Positions 17,550-25,981 of a stretch of DNA of 64,000 nucleotides are shown one piece after another. The first letter of the stretch is position 1; every line of letters begins with the position of its first letter. The stretch is taken from assembly GCF_028693135.1 (NCBI RefSeq), contig NZ_JAQUVZ010000013.1:33113-97112 (forward strand), written 5' to 3'. The translations under genes and the position numbers were made by a program. The notes under the pieces were generated by a model. It had not been told where the DNA came from and did not search any database. It saw nothing but the letters and a program-made list of their open reading frames with translations. The stretch comes from Methanosarcina sp. (GTDB lineage Archaea; Halobacteriota; Methanosarcinia; Methanosarcinales; Methanosarcinaceae).

Positions 17550-18739
17550 AAGCAGTTGTCCTTGTGGCAGGCAAAGGCACAAGGATGGAACCTCTCACCT
17601 CCGACTGCCCTAAAGTAATGCTTGAGGTTGCAAACAGACCTATACTTGAACATATCCTGAACGCAGCCGTAGAAGCTGGTATTGAGGGTTTTGTCTTCAT
17701 TACGGGATACCTGGAAGAGCAAATAAAAGATTACTTCGGGGACGGAAGTAAATGGGGAGTGAGCATTGAGTATGTGCAGCAAAAAGAACAGCTAGGGACT
17801 GCAAATGCTATTGGCTATGCCAGGGGACACGTTGAAGGGGCATTCCTTGTACTTAACGGGGACATGCTAATCGGGCAGGAGGACTTAAAATCTCTGGTTT
17901 CAAGGAAAGAAGAAGCAGTTATCTGCGTAAAAGAGGTGGAAAACCCCTCGGATTTCGGGGTGCTTGAGACCGATAATAATAAAGTGGTCAGGATAATTGA
18001 AAAGCCAAAAAACCCCCCAACCAACCTTGCAAATGCCGGGATTTACCTTTTCAGAGAGTCCCTGTTTGACTTCATTGACAAAACCCAGCTTTCCGTAAGA
18101 AGAGAACTTGAGATAACAGACTCCATTCAGATGCTGATCGACAGCGGAGCGCCTGTGGGCTACCACCCCCTCACAGGCCGGTGGATTGACATAGGATATC
18201 CCTGGGACCTCCTGAAAGCAAACGAACACCTTTTAAAAGATCTCAAGGGCAGCTGCGAAGGTACCGTGGAGCCAAATGCAACCATAAAAGGGGAAGTTGC
18301 AATCGGAAAAGGTACTCTCATCAGAAACGGTTCCTATATTGAAGGGCCTGTAGTAATAGGTGAGAACTGCGATATAGGGCCTAACTGCTTTATCCGCCCT
18401 TCAACTGCAATAGGCAACCGTGTAAGGATAGGAAACGCTGTGGAGTTAAAAAACACAATTGTCATGGAAGGCACTCATGTAGGGCACCTGAGTTATGTAG
18501 GAGACAGCATCATCGGGCGCCGTTGTAATTTCGGAGCCGGTACGAAGGTTGCAAATCTCCGCCACGATGGGAAAAATATAAAGGTAATACTGAAAGGCAG
18601 GATTCTTGACTCAGGCAGAAGAAAACTCGGCGTGATCATGGGGGATGATGTGCATACCGGCATCAATACCAGTATAAATATAGGCGTGATAATGGAAAAA
18701 GGAAAAGTCACACTTCCCGGAGAAGTTGTCAAGCACTGA
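17546..18739 (+). CDS. glmU: Bifunctional GlmU-type enzyme (UDP-GlcNAc pyrophosphorylase / acetyltransferase)
   Basis: The 397-residue protein has a nucleotidyltransferase domain (1-225; [34 protein letters not shown]) and a left-handed beta-helix acetyltransferase domain with [28 protein letters not shown] and [12 protein letters not shown]. These last motifs are the acetyl-CoA and sugar-phosphate sites of GlmU-like enzymes, so it probably does both last steps to UDP-GlcNAc. Its start overlaps the glmM stop by four bases, implying coupled translation. It is clearly paralogous to the gene at 13021, which flanks the same operon. Confidence 0.9.
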   Translation: MKAVVLVAGKGTRMEPLTSDCPKVMLEVANRPILEHILNAAVEAGIEGFVFITGYLEEQIKDYFGDGSKWGVSIEYVQQKEQLGTANAIGYARGHVEGAFLVLNGDMLIGQEDLKSLVSRKEEAVICVKEVENPSDFGVLETDNNKVVRIIEKPKNPPTNLANAGIYLFRESLFDFIDKTQLSVRRELEITDSIQMLIDSGAPVGYHPLTGRWIDIGYPWDLLKANEHLLKDLKGSCEGTVEPNATIKGEVAIGKGTLIRNGSYIEGPVVIGENCDIGPNCFIRPSTAIGNRVRIGNAVELKNTIVMEGTHVGHLSYVGDSIIGRRCNFGAGTKVANLRHDGKNIKVILKGRILDSGRRKLGVIMGDDVHTGINTSINIGVIMEKGKVTLPGEVVKH

Positions 18740-18877
18740 GCCGGTCAGGCGCTGAACCCGGCAATAAAGTCATAAAAAGAAGCAGGGATCCTTTCCTTTA
18801 TGCGGGGAGACGGAAGGGGGAATCCCTGAATATTTTGTTTGAATCCTTATTTTTTATTTGAATCTATTTTAAAGGGT

Positions 18878-19405
18878 TCAGGAATACAGCTGCTTTATGC
18901 TCCAGAACACTGTGTTTCGGAAGAAACCTTTTACTTCCACATTGAGAGATCCTTCATTCATGTTCTCTACAGCTTTCCTTAAAGGGTCTTCCGAGTCAAG
19001 TATCTCTCTTATAGTCTTTTCGTCGGATTTCACAATGATGGAGGGGCCTAACTTTGAATTAGGATCATTGGGGGTGTCATACCTATAAAAATCTCCTACT
19101 TCCCCACCCCTCATAAGTACAGTTACGTAGAGCATCTCACCATTTTCGAGTTCAATTTTCCCCGCAACCTCTTCACTTGCCACCAGCCTTTTAACAAGTA
19201 AAGGCACGTTATCAAAGTTATCGTTATAAAACTCCATCTGGGCACTTAATTCAGAAAAAAGATCGTTTTCCGGACTGGAATTAATAGGGGTTGTAAAGAG
19301 TTCAGCTGCTGTAATGTCACCCACACCAGAAGCCGGCCCTGCTATCGAAGCAAGCAAAAGCAAAACAAGAAAGGAAACCATAACCCTATTTTTGCTATAA
19401 ACCAT
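18878..19405 (-). CDS. Secreted protein of unknown function (paralogue of 19563-20087)
   Basis: The 175-residue protein has a Sec signal peptide (hydrophobic VMVSFLVLLLLASIAG, cleavage near ASG) and a soluble domain. The pattern FDNVPLLVKRLVASEEVAGK, then SIIVKSDEKTIREILDSEDP and a terminal FWSIKQLYS parallels the neighbour at 19563 (LTPGILKSLVGDEQ, VTVRSDESTVRSIIDSSSP, LMLWAMKIG). The middle, KSDEKTIREIL..DP, resembles small lipid-binding SCP2-like domains only loosely. It probably acts outside the cytoplasmic membrane. The pair looks like a tandem duplication followed by strong divergence. Confidence 0.7.
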   Translation of the reverse strand: MVYSKNRVMVSFLVLLLLASIAGPASGVGDITAAELFTTPINSSPENDLFSELSAQMEFYNDNFDNVPLLVKRLVASEEVAGKIELENGEMLYVTVLMRGGEVGDFYRYDTPNDPNSKLGPSIIVKSDEKTIREILDSEDPLRKAVENMNEGSLNVEVKGFFRNTVFWSIKQLYS

Positions 19406-19562
19406 AGTTGAAAATAAGAAGTAGAGATATAAAAAGTTATCAATAGAAAGTAAAATTCTCCAAAAAGGGGAGAGAAGTCGGTTAATTGAAATATCCAGGG
19501 ACTGAATCCCTCTGGTATTATTATAAATTAATAAAAATTAGCAGTATATAATACTGCATGAC

Positions 19563-20087
19563 TTATATAAGCAGGTCAGCAAGCCCTATTTTCATTGCCC
19601 ATAGCATGAGCCTTTGCAGTAAACCTGCATCTTCAACTGTCACTTTCCCGGATTTCAGGGCTTCATTGAATTCCTGCATCGGGGAAGAAGAGTCAATAAT
19701 TGAGCGAACTGTTGATTCATCGCTCCGGACTGTTACTGAGGGCTCCTTATCAGATAATGCCTCAAGTTTTTCAAATTCGACAAATTCCGCAGCTTCCGTG
19801 ATACCCCAGGCGTACAGTTCTCCCCCATTCTCAAGGGTTATGACGAAAAGGATCTGTTCGTCCCCTACGAGACTTTTCAAAATACCGGGGGTAAGGTTGA
19901 GGTTCTGGTTGTAAATCCCAATATTATAATTTATCAGGTCGAACAGTTCTGATCCCGGGTCTCCAGTTCCTTGAGGAGAAGTGCTATTTCCATATGTCGA
20001 ATCTTCAGCAACTGCCGCTAATGGCATCAAAAACAAAGAAAAAATAACAGATAAAATCAAAAACTTTATTGAATTATTTAAAGCCAT
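19563..20087 (-). CDS. Secreted protein of unknown function (paralogue of 18878-19405)
   Basis: The 174-residue protein begins with a signal peptide (IKFLILSVIFSLFLMPLAAVAE) and a short serine, threonine and glycine-rich linker, then the domain shared with the downstream neighbour: NIGIYNQNLNLTPGILKSLV, LFVITLENGGELYAWG, VTVRSDESTVRSIIDSSSP and LMLWAMKIG. No catalytic motif is visible. A 157-base spacer separates the two genes, so they may be separately expressed. Extracellular or surface localisation is inferred only from the signal sequence. Confidence 0.7.
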   Translation of the reverse strand: MALNNSIKFLILSVIFSLFLMPLAAVAEDSTYGNSTSPQGTGDPGSELFDLINYNIGIYNQNLNLTPGILKSLVGDEQILFVITLENGGELYAWGITEAAEFVEFEKLEALSDKEPSVTVRSDESTVRSIIDSSSPMQEFNEALKSGKVTVEDAGLLQRLMLWAMKIGLADLLI

Positions 20088-20425
20088 AGTTGCATATCGG
20101 CACTTATATTAAATAAAAATAATGGTTCAGTAGATTTCATGAAATGAGCTATATAAGCCTTTTATTATCTAGTAGAGAGATTTTATCCCCTTGAAATTAA
20201 TATATCTATCTAATAATATAAACCAACAATTTTCAAGTTCCGGATAAATTATTAAAAAAATAAAGAAAAGGATTAAACCAAAAATCAAAACTAAAAATCA
20301 AAACTAAAAATCAAAACTAAAAATCAAAACTAAAAAAGCTCAAAATAAGTCAAAAGCAAAAAATTAAACTCAAAAAAACCAAAAATAAAAAACTTACCGG
20401 GATATGTTTTATCCAGCGGCAAGAG
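20088..20425. repeat. Spacer with 13-bp tandem repeat
   Basis: AAAAATCAAAACT is repeated four times at 20280-20331 and continues as similar A-rich sequence to about 20390. The rest is AT-rich with no gene. It lies downstream of the small gene at 20426 and upstream of the secreted protein gene. Confidence 0.9.
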
Positions 20426-20623
20426 TTAAAGTTTAAGAGAGGGTCTGAACACCTCAGTACAGTACATGTCGAAGACCTGGTCTTCAACCTGTTCGTAGAT
20501 TTTTTTATAATCTTTCGACTTTGGGTCGTGCTTGCTCATAGTCTTTTTGACTTCAGCATTCATCTTATCAAGAGTTTTCTGGTCGAAACCTTCCGTATTC
20601 TCCATAGTAAACATATAAATCAT
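20426..20623 (-). CDS. Small charged helical protein, unknown function
   Basis: A 65-residue, lysine-rich, mostly helical protein (EGFDQKTLDKMNAEVKKTMS, then DYKKIYEQVEDQVFDMY). Three in-frame ATGs occur near the start (20623, 20614, 20605) and none has a clear ribosome-binding site; a TATA-like TTTAAATAA lies about 45 bases upstream of the first. Codon pattern and a coherent amphipathic helix support a real gene. I do not recognise the family. Confidence 0.55.
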   Translation of the reverse strand: MIYMFTMENTEGFDQKTLDKMNAEVKKTMSKHDPKSKDYKKIYEQVEDQVFDMYCTEVFRPSLKL

Positions 20624-21302
20624 ACTCTGGAACTAACTTTGTTAAATGCTTAAGATTTTTTGCATTATTTAAATTTTTATATTACATATACAGTATTACC
20701 ATACAAATAGATTAATCATCATAAAAATTGATTAATCAGGTAACATGCTGGTAATTAATTGCCAGCTCGGAACTATTTTTGAAAGTGGTTTTAATTCAAT
20801 GAATAATATATTTATATTATTACTCTAATATATTAAATTTCCCTTTTATGACTTTTATTTGTATTTCAAATGAATAGACCTGAGGGTTTGCCAAATGATC
20901 CATTATAAAAGCCTCTTTATTCAAAGAAATAATTTCTCAAAGCCTGCATAAATAGTTGTTCAAGTAAATTTTAAACAATAAGCTTTTTAGTTCTTACTCC
21001 TATAAATATTTTACATATATAGAATCTCCTTCAGGACATGCACATCTATACATTAGATTAAATATATGAATATATAATGATTACCTGAAGTACATAGGCA
21101 GTATTATACAGATAAACGGTAGGGAAATAATATCCTTCATGAATAATTTTCAGTAAACGGGTTTCTGTTTTGCGGAGTCAGGATAAGGCTTTCGCAATCG
21201 AATATCCATACTGGTTCAGGGGGTTAATTTTATTAGCTCTTCAGGTTACTATAAGACATAGAAAGATATTAGGTATAGAAAAGTATTCGAGTTGATAACA
21301 AA
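20624..21302. other. AT-rich intergenic region, no gene seen
   Basis: About 680 bases with stop codons in all frames and no recognisable RNA gene. A slightly GC-richer stretch at 21160-21230 lies just before the AAA ATPase gene and may be its leader. Confidence 0.5.
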
Positions 21303-22421
21303 GTGCGACCGATCTCACAAAGAGTGAACGCTAAGAAAATTCACGAGAAAAATACCGAGCTCGGGAAATCCACATCCGAACTTCTTATCCTGAAGGCCGA
21401 AGGATATCCCCTGAGCGGCATGATGGAAGAATATCCTGTTATTGAAAACAGGGATGTTTTTGAATTCTATGCACGGGAACAGTGGAACGGGAATGTTGCC
21501 CGCAAAGGAGATTATCTCTTTGACAAGAGAATGTTCCCTGACTTTGCATACCGCATTATCGATGTGGAACCTGCAGAATCCATAATAGGAAACTCAACAT
21601 CCATTATCGTAACTGAAGAGGAAAATGGAATATCTCCCTCTGAAGAGATAAAAAGTGATGTTAAATTTGAAGATGTGATAGGGCAGGAACTTGCAAAACA
21701 GAAGTGCAGGCTGATCGAGCGCTTTCTGGAAGAGCCCGAACGTTTCGGGAAATGGGCACCAAGAAACATTCTGTTCTTTGGCCCCTCAGGAACTGGAAAA
21801 ACCATGCTTGCAAAAGCCCTTGCAAGCAAGACAGATGTGCCGATCATTCCAGTCAAGGCTACCCAGCTAATAGGAGAATATGTCGGGGACGGAGCCCGTC
21901 AGATCCACCAGCTCTATGACAAGGCAGAAGAGATGTCCCCCTGTATAATTTTCATTGACGAACTTGATGCCATTGCCCTGGACAGGCGATTTCAGGAGCT
22001 CAGAGGAGACGTAAGCGAGATCGTAAATGCCCTTCTTACAGAAATGGACGGGATAGTTGAACGCGACGGAGTCTGTACCATCTGTTCAACAAACCGTGTC
22101 AATTCTCTGGACTCTGCTGTGAGAAGCAGGTTCGAAGAAGAGATTGAGTTTGTCCTTCCTGAGGAAGACGAAATTGTTCATATACTGGAATCAAATGTGA
22201 AGACTTTCCCTCTGAAGGCAGAGGAATTTGATTTCCAGACACTTGCAAAGAAAGCTAAAGGGCTTTCAGGCAGGGATATTGTAGAAAAAATCCTTAAGAC
22301 CGCCCTTCATCAAGCAATCATCGAAGATAGGGAAATTGTCAGCGGTAAAGACTTTGAAAAAGCCCTTGCAAGATTGGGAAGGAAAGATTTTGCTCAGGAC
22401 CCAACCCATCTGTATGTATAA
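21303..22421 (+). CDS. AAA+ ATPase with unknown N-terminal domain
   Basis: The 372-residue protein starts at GTG. Residues 1-115 are not recognised (ELLILKAEGYPLSGMMEEYP ...). The AAA domain follows (120-300) with Walker A GPSGTGKT near 160, Walker B IIFIDELDAIA, sensor 1 STNRVNSLD and arginine finger in SRFEEEIEF; a helical lid ends near 365. It resembles the COG1223 group of archaeal AAA ATPases related to Cdc48 and proteasome regulators, which remodel or unfold protein substrates. No partner gene adjoins it; a transposon zone begins immediately downstream. Confidence 0.83.
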   Translation: MRPISQRVNAKKIHEKNTELGKSTSELLILKAEGYPLSGMMEEYPVIENRDVFEFYAREQWNGNVARKGDYLFDKRMFPDFAYRIIDVEPAESIIGNSTSIIVTEEENGISPSEEIKSDVKFEDVIGQELAKQKCRLIERFLEEPERFGKWAPRNILFFGPSGTGKTMLAKALASKTDVPIIPVKATQLIGEYVGDGARQIHQLYDKAEEMSPCIIFIDELDAIALDRRFQELRGDVSEIVNALLTEMDGIVERDGVCTICSTNRVNSLDSAVRSRFEEEIEFVLPEEDEIVHILESNVKTFPLKAEEFDFQTLAKKAKGLSGRDIVEKILKTALHQAIIEDREIVSGKDFEKALARLGRKDFAQDPTHLYV

Positions 22422-22422
22422 A

Positions 22423-22482
22423 CGTGAACTACCCCTCCCTGTCAGGCTAGCGCCTGCTGAGGAAGGGGCTTCCTTCGAGTAT
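22423..22482 (-). ncRNA. Right end of the TnpB element, probable omega-RNA 3' hairpins
   Basis: On the minus strand, directly after the tnpB stop codon, GGAAG-CCC-CTTCC is followed by the hairpin CAGGC-GCTA-GCCTG and GGGAGGGG, which can pair with CCCCTTCCTC, before the border-like GTAGTTCACG. In IS200/IS605 elements the guide RNA of TnpB is made from this end, with its 3' guide read from the flanking DNA. Very similar ends occur at 25165 and 49795. Confidence 0.6.
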
Positions 22483-23748
22483 TTACTTCATTTGAAAATC
22501 AGATTCTAAGAATCTAATTCTCATCGGTAAACCTGTTTGTCGAAGATTATCTACAAATTGTAGATAGCCTATCCACAAGGCATTCTGTGATAGGAAACGT
22601 ACCATGATGTTGATAGCACTATTTCTATCCCTATCAATTACATTTCCACAATCGCATTCCATAGTTCGCTTCCATAAAGGCATATCGTGCCGTTTTCCAC
22701 ATAGGTAGCATTCTTTGGAAGTATAGCTTTCATCAATTCTTATTACTCTTTTACCTCTGAGCTCTGCTTTATAGGTCAGGAATTCGATGAAGCGAGATAA
22801 ATAACCCTGATTTTGAGTTGATCTATTTCTGGATCTTATCCTCTTAGTTTTCTTCTGCTTTTCCCCATTGATTATTTTGGGTTGAGCCATTTTCTTAACT
22901 TTAAGATCTCCCACAATAATTGTATTGGCTCTGGTATTTTCTATCATTTTCCTGGATAGTTTATGCTGGAAATCCTTCAGCTGATTGGATTTTTTAGTTT
23001 CCATCACCCGATAATTTTTATGTAGTTTAAGGTATTTCCTGCTGTTTTTTATACAGTGATCTTTTTTTGATTTTATACTATCCATTTTCTTTTGCCAATA
23101 TTTATCAGGTCTGGGAGTTTTGACTTCGTGGATTTTTCCTTTGAGATTGATACAGGTTACTATTTTGGTTATGCCTGCATCAATCGCCTGATAACATCCG
23201 TTGTCAGTATACACTTTGGGAAAAACATCATATATTACGGAAAGGTAAAAGTCTCCTCTGCCTTTGTAAGGATCATCATTGTAGATCTCTACCTGTCTTA
23301 CATTTTCTAATTTGAGGTCAATTTCAAACTCAAGAGACGTTTTATTGACAGAGTGAGCAAATTTAATGTTTTCATTGTTAATTTTATATCCACTCTGATT
23401 ATAACATAACGTCATGAAATATTTGCTACTTCGGAACTTAGGAGGTCTTGCCTTCAGGTCTCCGTTTTTCCTGAGTGCAAAAAAGGACTTGTAATTAGCA
23501 TCAAGTTTTTTAAGTACACCCTGGAGAACTTTTGAATAAACCACCTTATATTCAGGATTATTTTCCTTGAATTCAGGCAATTTGTTCTGCTGTTCTATAT
23601 ACCCTACACTACGTTGTTCATTACGCCATGCGTTTTTTCTATCAGCCAGAGCAAGATTATAGATACATCTACATTTATTGGATAATTCCCAGAGAACATT
23701 AACCTGTTCATCTGTAGGATATATCTTAATCTTTTTTGTTAGCTGCAT
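22483..23748 (-). CDS. tnpB: TnpB, RNA-guided nuclease of an IS200/IS605-family element, rearranged RuvC site
   Basis: The 421-residue protein is full length and uninterrupted. The helical N-terminus begins QLTKKIKIYPTDEQ. RuvC-I is AIDAG with Asp190; RuvC-III is NVIDRDRNSAIN with Asp372; the zinc ribbon uses Cys347, 350, 365 and 367 (CYLCG ... CDCG). The RuvC-II motif, normally EDL, reads VGDLKVKKM with Gly280. A glutamate occurs at residue 340 in RIDESYTSK, the place where Fanzor-like and a subset of TnpB proteins carry a relocated catalytic glutamate. It therefore looks like an active nuclease of that subset. No tnpA adjoins it; a tnpA copy lies at 50056. Confidence 0.92.
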   Translation of the reverse strand: MQLTKKIKIYPTDEQVNVLWELSNKCRCIYNLALADRKNAWRNEQRSVGYIEQQNKLPEFKENNPEYKVVYSKVLQGVLKKLDANYKSFFALRKNGDLKARPPKFRSSKYFMTLCYNQSGYKINNENIKFAHSVNKTSLEFEIDLKLENVRQVEIYNDDPYKGRGDFYLSVIYDVFPKVYTDNGCYQAIDAGITKIVTCINLKGKIHEVKTPRPDKYWQKKMDSIKSKKDHCIKNSRKYLKLHKNYRVMETKKSNQLKDFQHKLSRKMIENTRANTIIVGDLKVKKMAQPKIINGEKQKKTKRIRSRNRSTQNQGYLSRFIEFLTYKAELRGKRVIRIDESYTSKECYLCGKRHDMPLWKRTMECDCGNVIDRDRNSAINIMVRFLSQNALWIGYLQFVDNLRQTGLPMRIRFLESDFQMK

Positions 23749-23868
23749 GGTTACCCCGACTTTCCATATATTTTTTCAAAGAGTCAACTGGCATAGAATA
23801 TAATATCAATAAAAAGATGAAACTATGAATATATGTATTTAACTAATCACGATGAATATTAATGGGGA

Positions 23869-23936
23869 AGTTGACGGCTTTCATCCCCCACCTGTCGCTT
23901 CGCTCCGAGGAAGGGGACTTCCCGCCTTCTCGTTAA
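23869..23936 (-). repeat. TnpB-element end-type hairpin (orphan or left end)
   Basis: The minus strand reads GGCGGGAAGTCCCCTTCCTC, then GGAGCGAAGCGACAGG, then GTGGGGG, and ends GCCGTCAACTTC. The first block is shared with the tnpB right end and with 49795. The terminal GTCAACTTC matches the GAAGTTGAC that begins the right border of the tnpA element at 50435. Confidence 0.6.
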
Positions 23937-24235
23937 AAGAGAAAGAACATACAAGAGATAGTGCCTTTTAATCCATTTTCTATGAGATATTTTCAGGCAC
24001 CTCTCTTATGAATCATTTTGTATGTGTCCCTTTACTTTTGACTGCTCTTATAATTTTTCCTTATAGATTAATTTTCCAGTCAATTGAAACTTTATTTTCA
24101 GGCTTTTGAGTTCATAAGAAGCTTTAATAATTATAACACAATAAAAATTTATTTCAGTATATATTTTTTACTCATTTACATATGTACCTGATATTTGTAT
24201 ATTTGGGGAATTATCCACATTGATTTGTAGAATCG

Positions 24236-24290
24236 GTGTGAACTGCCCCTGAGCCAAAGATTCAAGGGTTTTACGCTTCCTTATATAAAG
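24236..24290. repeat. Relic of an IS200-type terminal hairpin
   Basis: GTGTGAACTGCCCCTGAGCC ... TTCAAGGGTTTTACGC is a degraded version of the border hairpin at 50445-50472 (CCCCTGAGC ... CTCAGGGGTTTTACAC). No transposase remnant adjoins it. Confidence 0.5.
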
Positions 24291-24297
24291 ATTATTC

Positions 24298-24819
24298 TTA
24301 GAATCTGTATTTGAACTCAAAGCCAAATTTATTCAAGAAGAATAATGCCATCATTATAAAAAAGCAAATGAAAGAAACAGATACAAAAGATATTACAAGA
24401 TTATGAAGAAATCCGGTTTCCTGAAAATTTACTTTCATCAATGGGAATAGGCTTATTTTTTCATTATAGATTGGATAGAAGTAAGTACAATTGGCGCCAC
24501 AAGCATCATCCAGCAATAGATGAGAAAGGAAAGCAGCTTCGCCAAAAACTCCTAGATATATTGCCTTACCAACCTTCCTATATGCCATGTATCCTGCAAG
24601 TGTTCCGAACAGGAGCGCAGAAGAACTGAATAGAAGTAAATGTGTTGGGACAGAGCCAATCCAGCAGTATTCAATAGTGCCGTTTACGAGCAAATTATAA
24701 ACAACCATGATGTCTGGAAACAGTGCACATAAACTGCTTACAAGTAATAGCAACATTAAGCATTGAACCCTCAAAAGAGGCTTCCCTGTGAAAAATTGAT
24801 CTGATAGTAGCATACACAA
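24298..24819 (-). CDS. Membrane-bound hydrolase-like protein (YdjM/COG1988 type)
   Basis: The 173-residue protein has about four hydrophobic segments. FPDIMVVYN, THLLLFSSSALLFGTL and FLSHLLLDDACGANCTYFYP follow the pattern of the LexA-binding, inner-membrane metal-dependent hydrolase family (LPDID ... HR..TH ... HLLLD). The first histidine motif is incomplete, so activity is uncertain. The start is unclear: ATG 24819 and ATG 24813 are close together and neither has a ribosome-binding site. It stands alone between transposon remnants and may be a recent arrival. Confidence 0.6.
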   Translation of the reverse strand: MCMLLSDQFFTGKPLLRVQCLMLLLLVSSLCALFPDIMVVYNLLVNGTIEYCWIGSVPTHLLLFSSSALLFGTLAGYMAYRKVGKAIYLGVFGEAAFLSHLLLDDACGANCTYFYPIYNEKISLFPLMKVNFQETGFLHNLVISFVSVSFICFFIMMALFFLNKFGFEFKYRF

Positions 24820-25164
24820 CTACTGCACTGATACAGAATACAAAGAACAAAATATGTACAACTGGATAGGATATAACAAACTACTCTTTTAGAATATATT
24901 TTCGGCAGAGAACTTGTTTATTACTTAATATTTTACTGACTGTGTTTTATCACCTATTTAGTATACATATCTTAATTAAAAGTAATAATCTCTATAAAAC
25001 TGTTAGAGAAAATGTATTTAGAAACTGTTGTCACGATTCCATATAATTTGTATTCGACAGCAAATCAAAGAATGTGAGTATTATTAATGATGGGGGTTTT
25101 GAAACTAATTTCATAACCTCGAATGTTCAAGGGGTTTGCATATATCCCAAATGTAACAATAAAA

Positions 25165-25236
25165 CGGGAAGTTCCCTTCCTCAAAAATCCGAGTCATCAG
25201 GTTAAGAGTTCAGGGAGGAGTAGTTCACGAAATTTG
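25165..25236 (+). repeat. Orphan TnpB-element right end
   Basis: GGGAAGTTCCCTTCCTC is followed after a variable hairpin region by AGGGAGGAGTAGTTCACG, matching both ends of the tnpB right end at 22423-22482 but in the opposite orientation. No tnpB sequence remains to its left. Confidence 0.6.
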
Positions 25237-25682
25237 CTGACATTTCGTTCTATAGAATATCAATCAAGTAAGAGAGAATACAAAAATCATATTTCGTTTG
25301 TTGTGCAAAACGGATTATAAGCTACTGGTCAACTACGTCCCTATTTTTTATCCGACAAACCGGAATTTCTGAGAAAGAGGCCTGCATATCCTCCCTGTTA
25401 CAGATCATTTTATGCATATTAATGGTCGACCTGAGAGAACCACTCCTAAATTCTCTTGCGAGAATGGCAACCCAGTTCTATCGAAACGCTTCAAAGGTTA
25501 CTTTCGGCAGAGTTGTTGCCGACCTTATATCAGATAGAACCGATTCCGATGATAGTAGACTCAACTTAAACTGTTATCTGCTTATTGCAGTACCCTACTC
25601 CAATCTGAAAGTGTCAAAACTATCTGGTACAATATACGCAGCCGAGGCATAATAATGTTTAATGATAAAGAAAATCGAGAGT

Positions 25683-25755
25683 GATTACGCATTCCTCCCC
25701 ACCTTTCAGCTTCGATATATCCGGCCTGTATAGGAAGGGAAATCCCGCTCAGGCG
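25683..25755 (-). repeat. Orphan TnpB-element end, degraded
   Basis: On the minus strand GCGGGATTTCCCTTCCT, an intervening TCGAAGC, AGGTGGGGAGGAATGCGT resembles the end at 23869-23936 (GGGAAGTCCCCTTCC ... AGGTGGGGGATGAAAGC). The border sequence is eroded. Confidence 0.5.
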
Positions 25756-25981
25756 ATTGGATCTAGAAGTTTATTAAGATGTTTTTAAAAGAAAATCCCC
25801 AGCCATTCTTTAAATAGTTAAGATTTTTTTAGGACTACCAGACGTAAGTAATATTTATTCTTTAATGTTTTTCTATACTCCTGTAGCTTATATGTTTACT
25901 GTGATGTGACTTTGAAGACAACATGTATTCGAGTAAATGTTTACTTAGAATAATTATCATCTCAGGAAGGGAGTTTTGTAT

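Larger units (their letters stand above)
22423..23936 (-). mobile_element. TnpB-only (IS1341-like) element of the IS200/IS605 family
   Basis: The element contains tnpB and a hairpin right end at 22423-22482. The opposite border is uncertain: sequence with GAAGTTGACG and a GGAAGTCCCCTTCC hairpin at 23869-23936 may be its left end or the right end of a second, eroded copy. Transposition would need a TnpA supplied in trans. Confidence 0.6.
24820..25975. other. Transposon-scarred intergenic region
   Basis: No gene is supported across about 1.15 kb. It contains two TnpB-element end hairpins (25165-25236 plus orientation, 25683-25755 minus orientation). The ORFs at 25123 and 25422 have no recognisable domain and overlap or lie between these ends; they are more likely debris. 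AT-rich sequence at 25800-25970 precedes the glycosyltransferase gene. Confidence 0.5.

Noticed and set aside
25422..25652. Plus-strand ORF of 76 codons in the transposon zone
   Set aside because: No recognised domain, no ribosome-binding site, between element ends.
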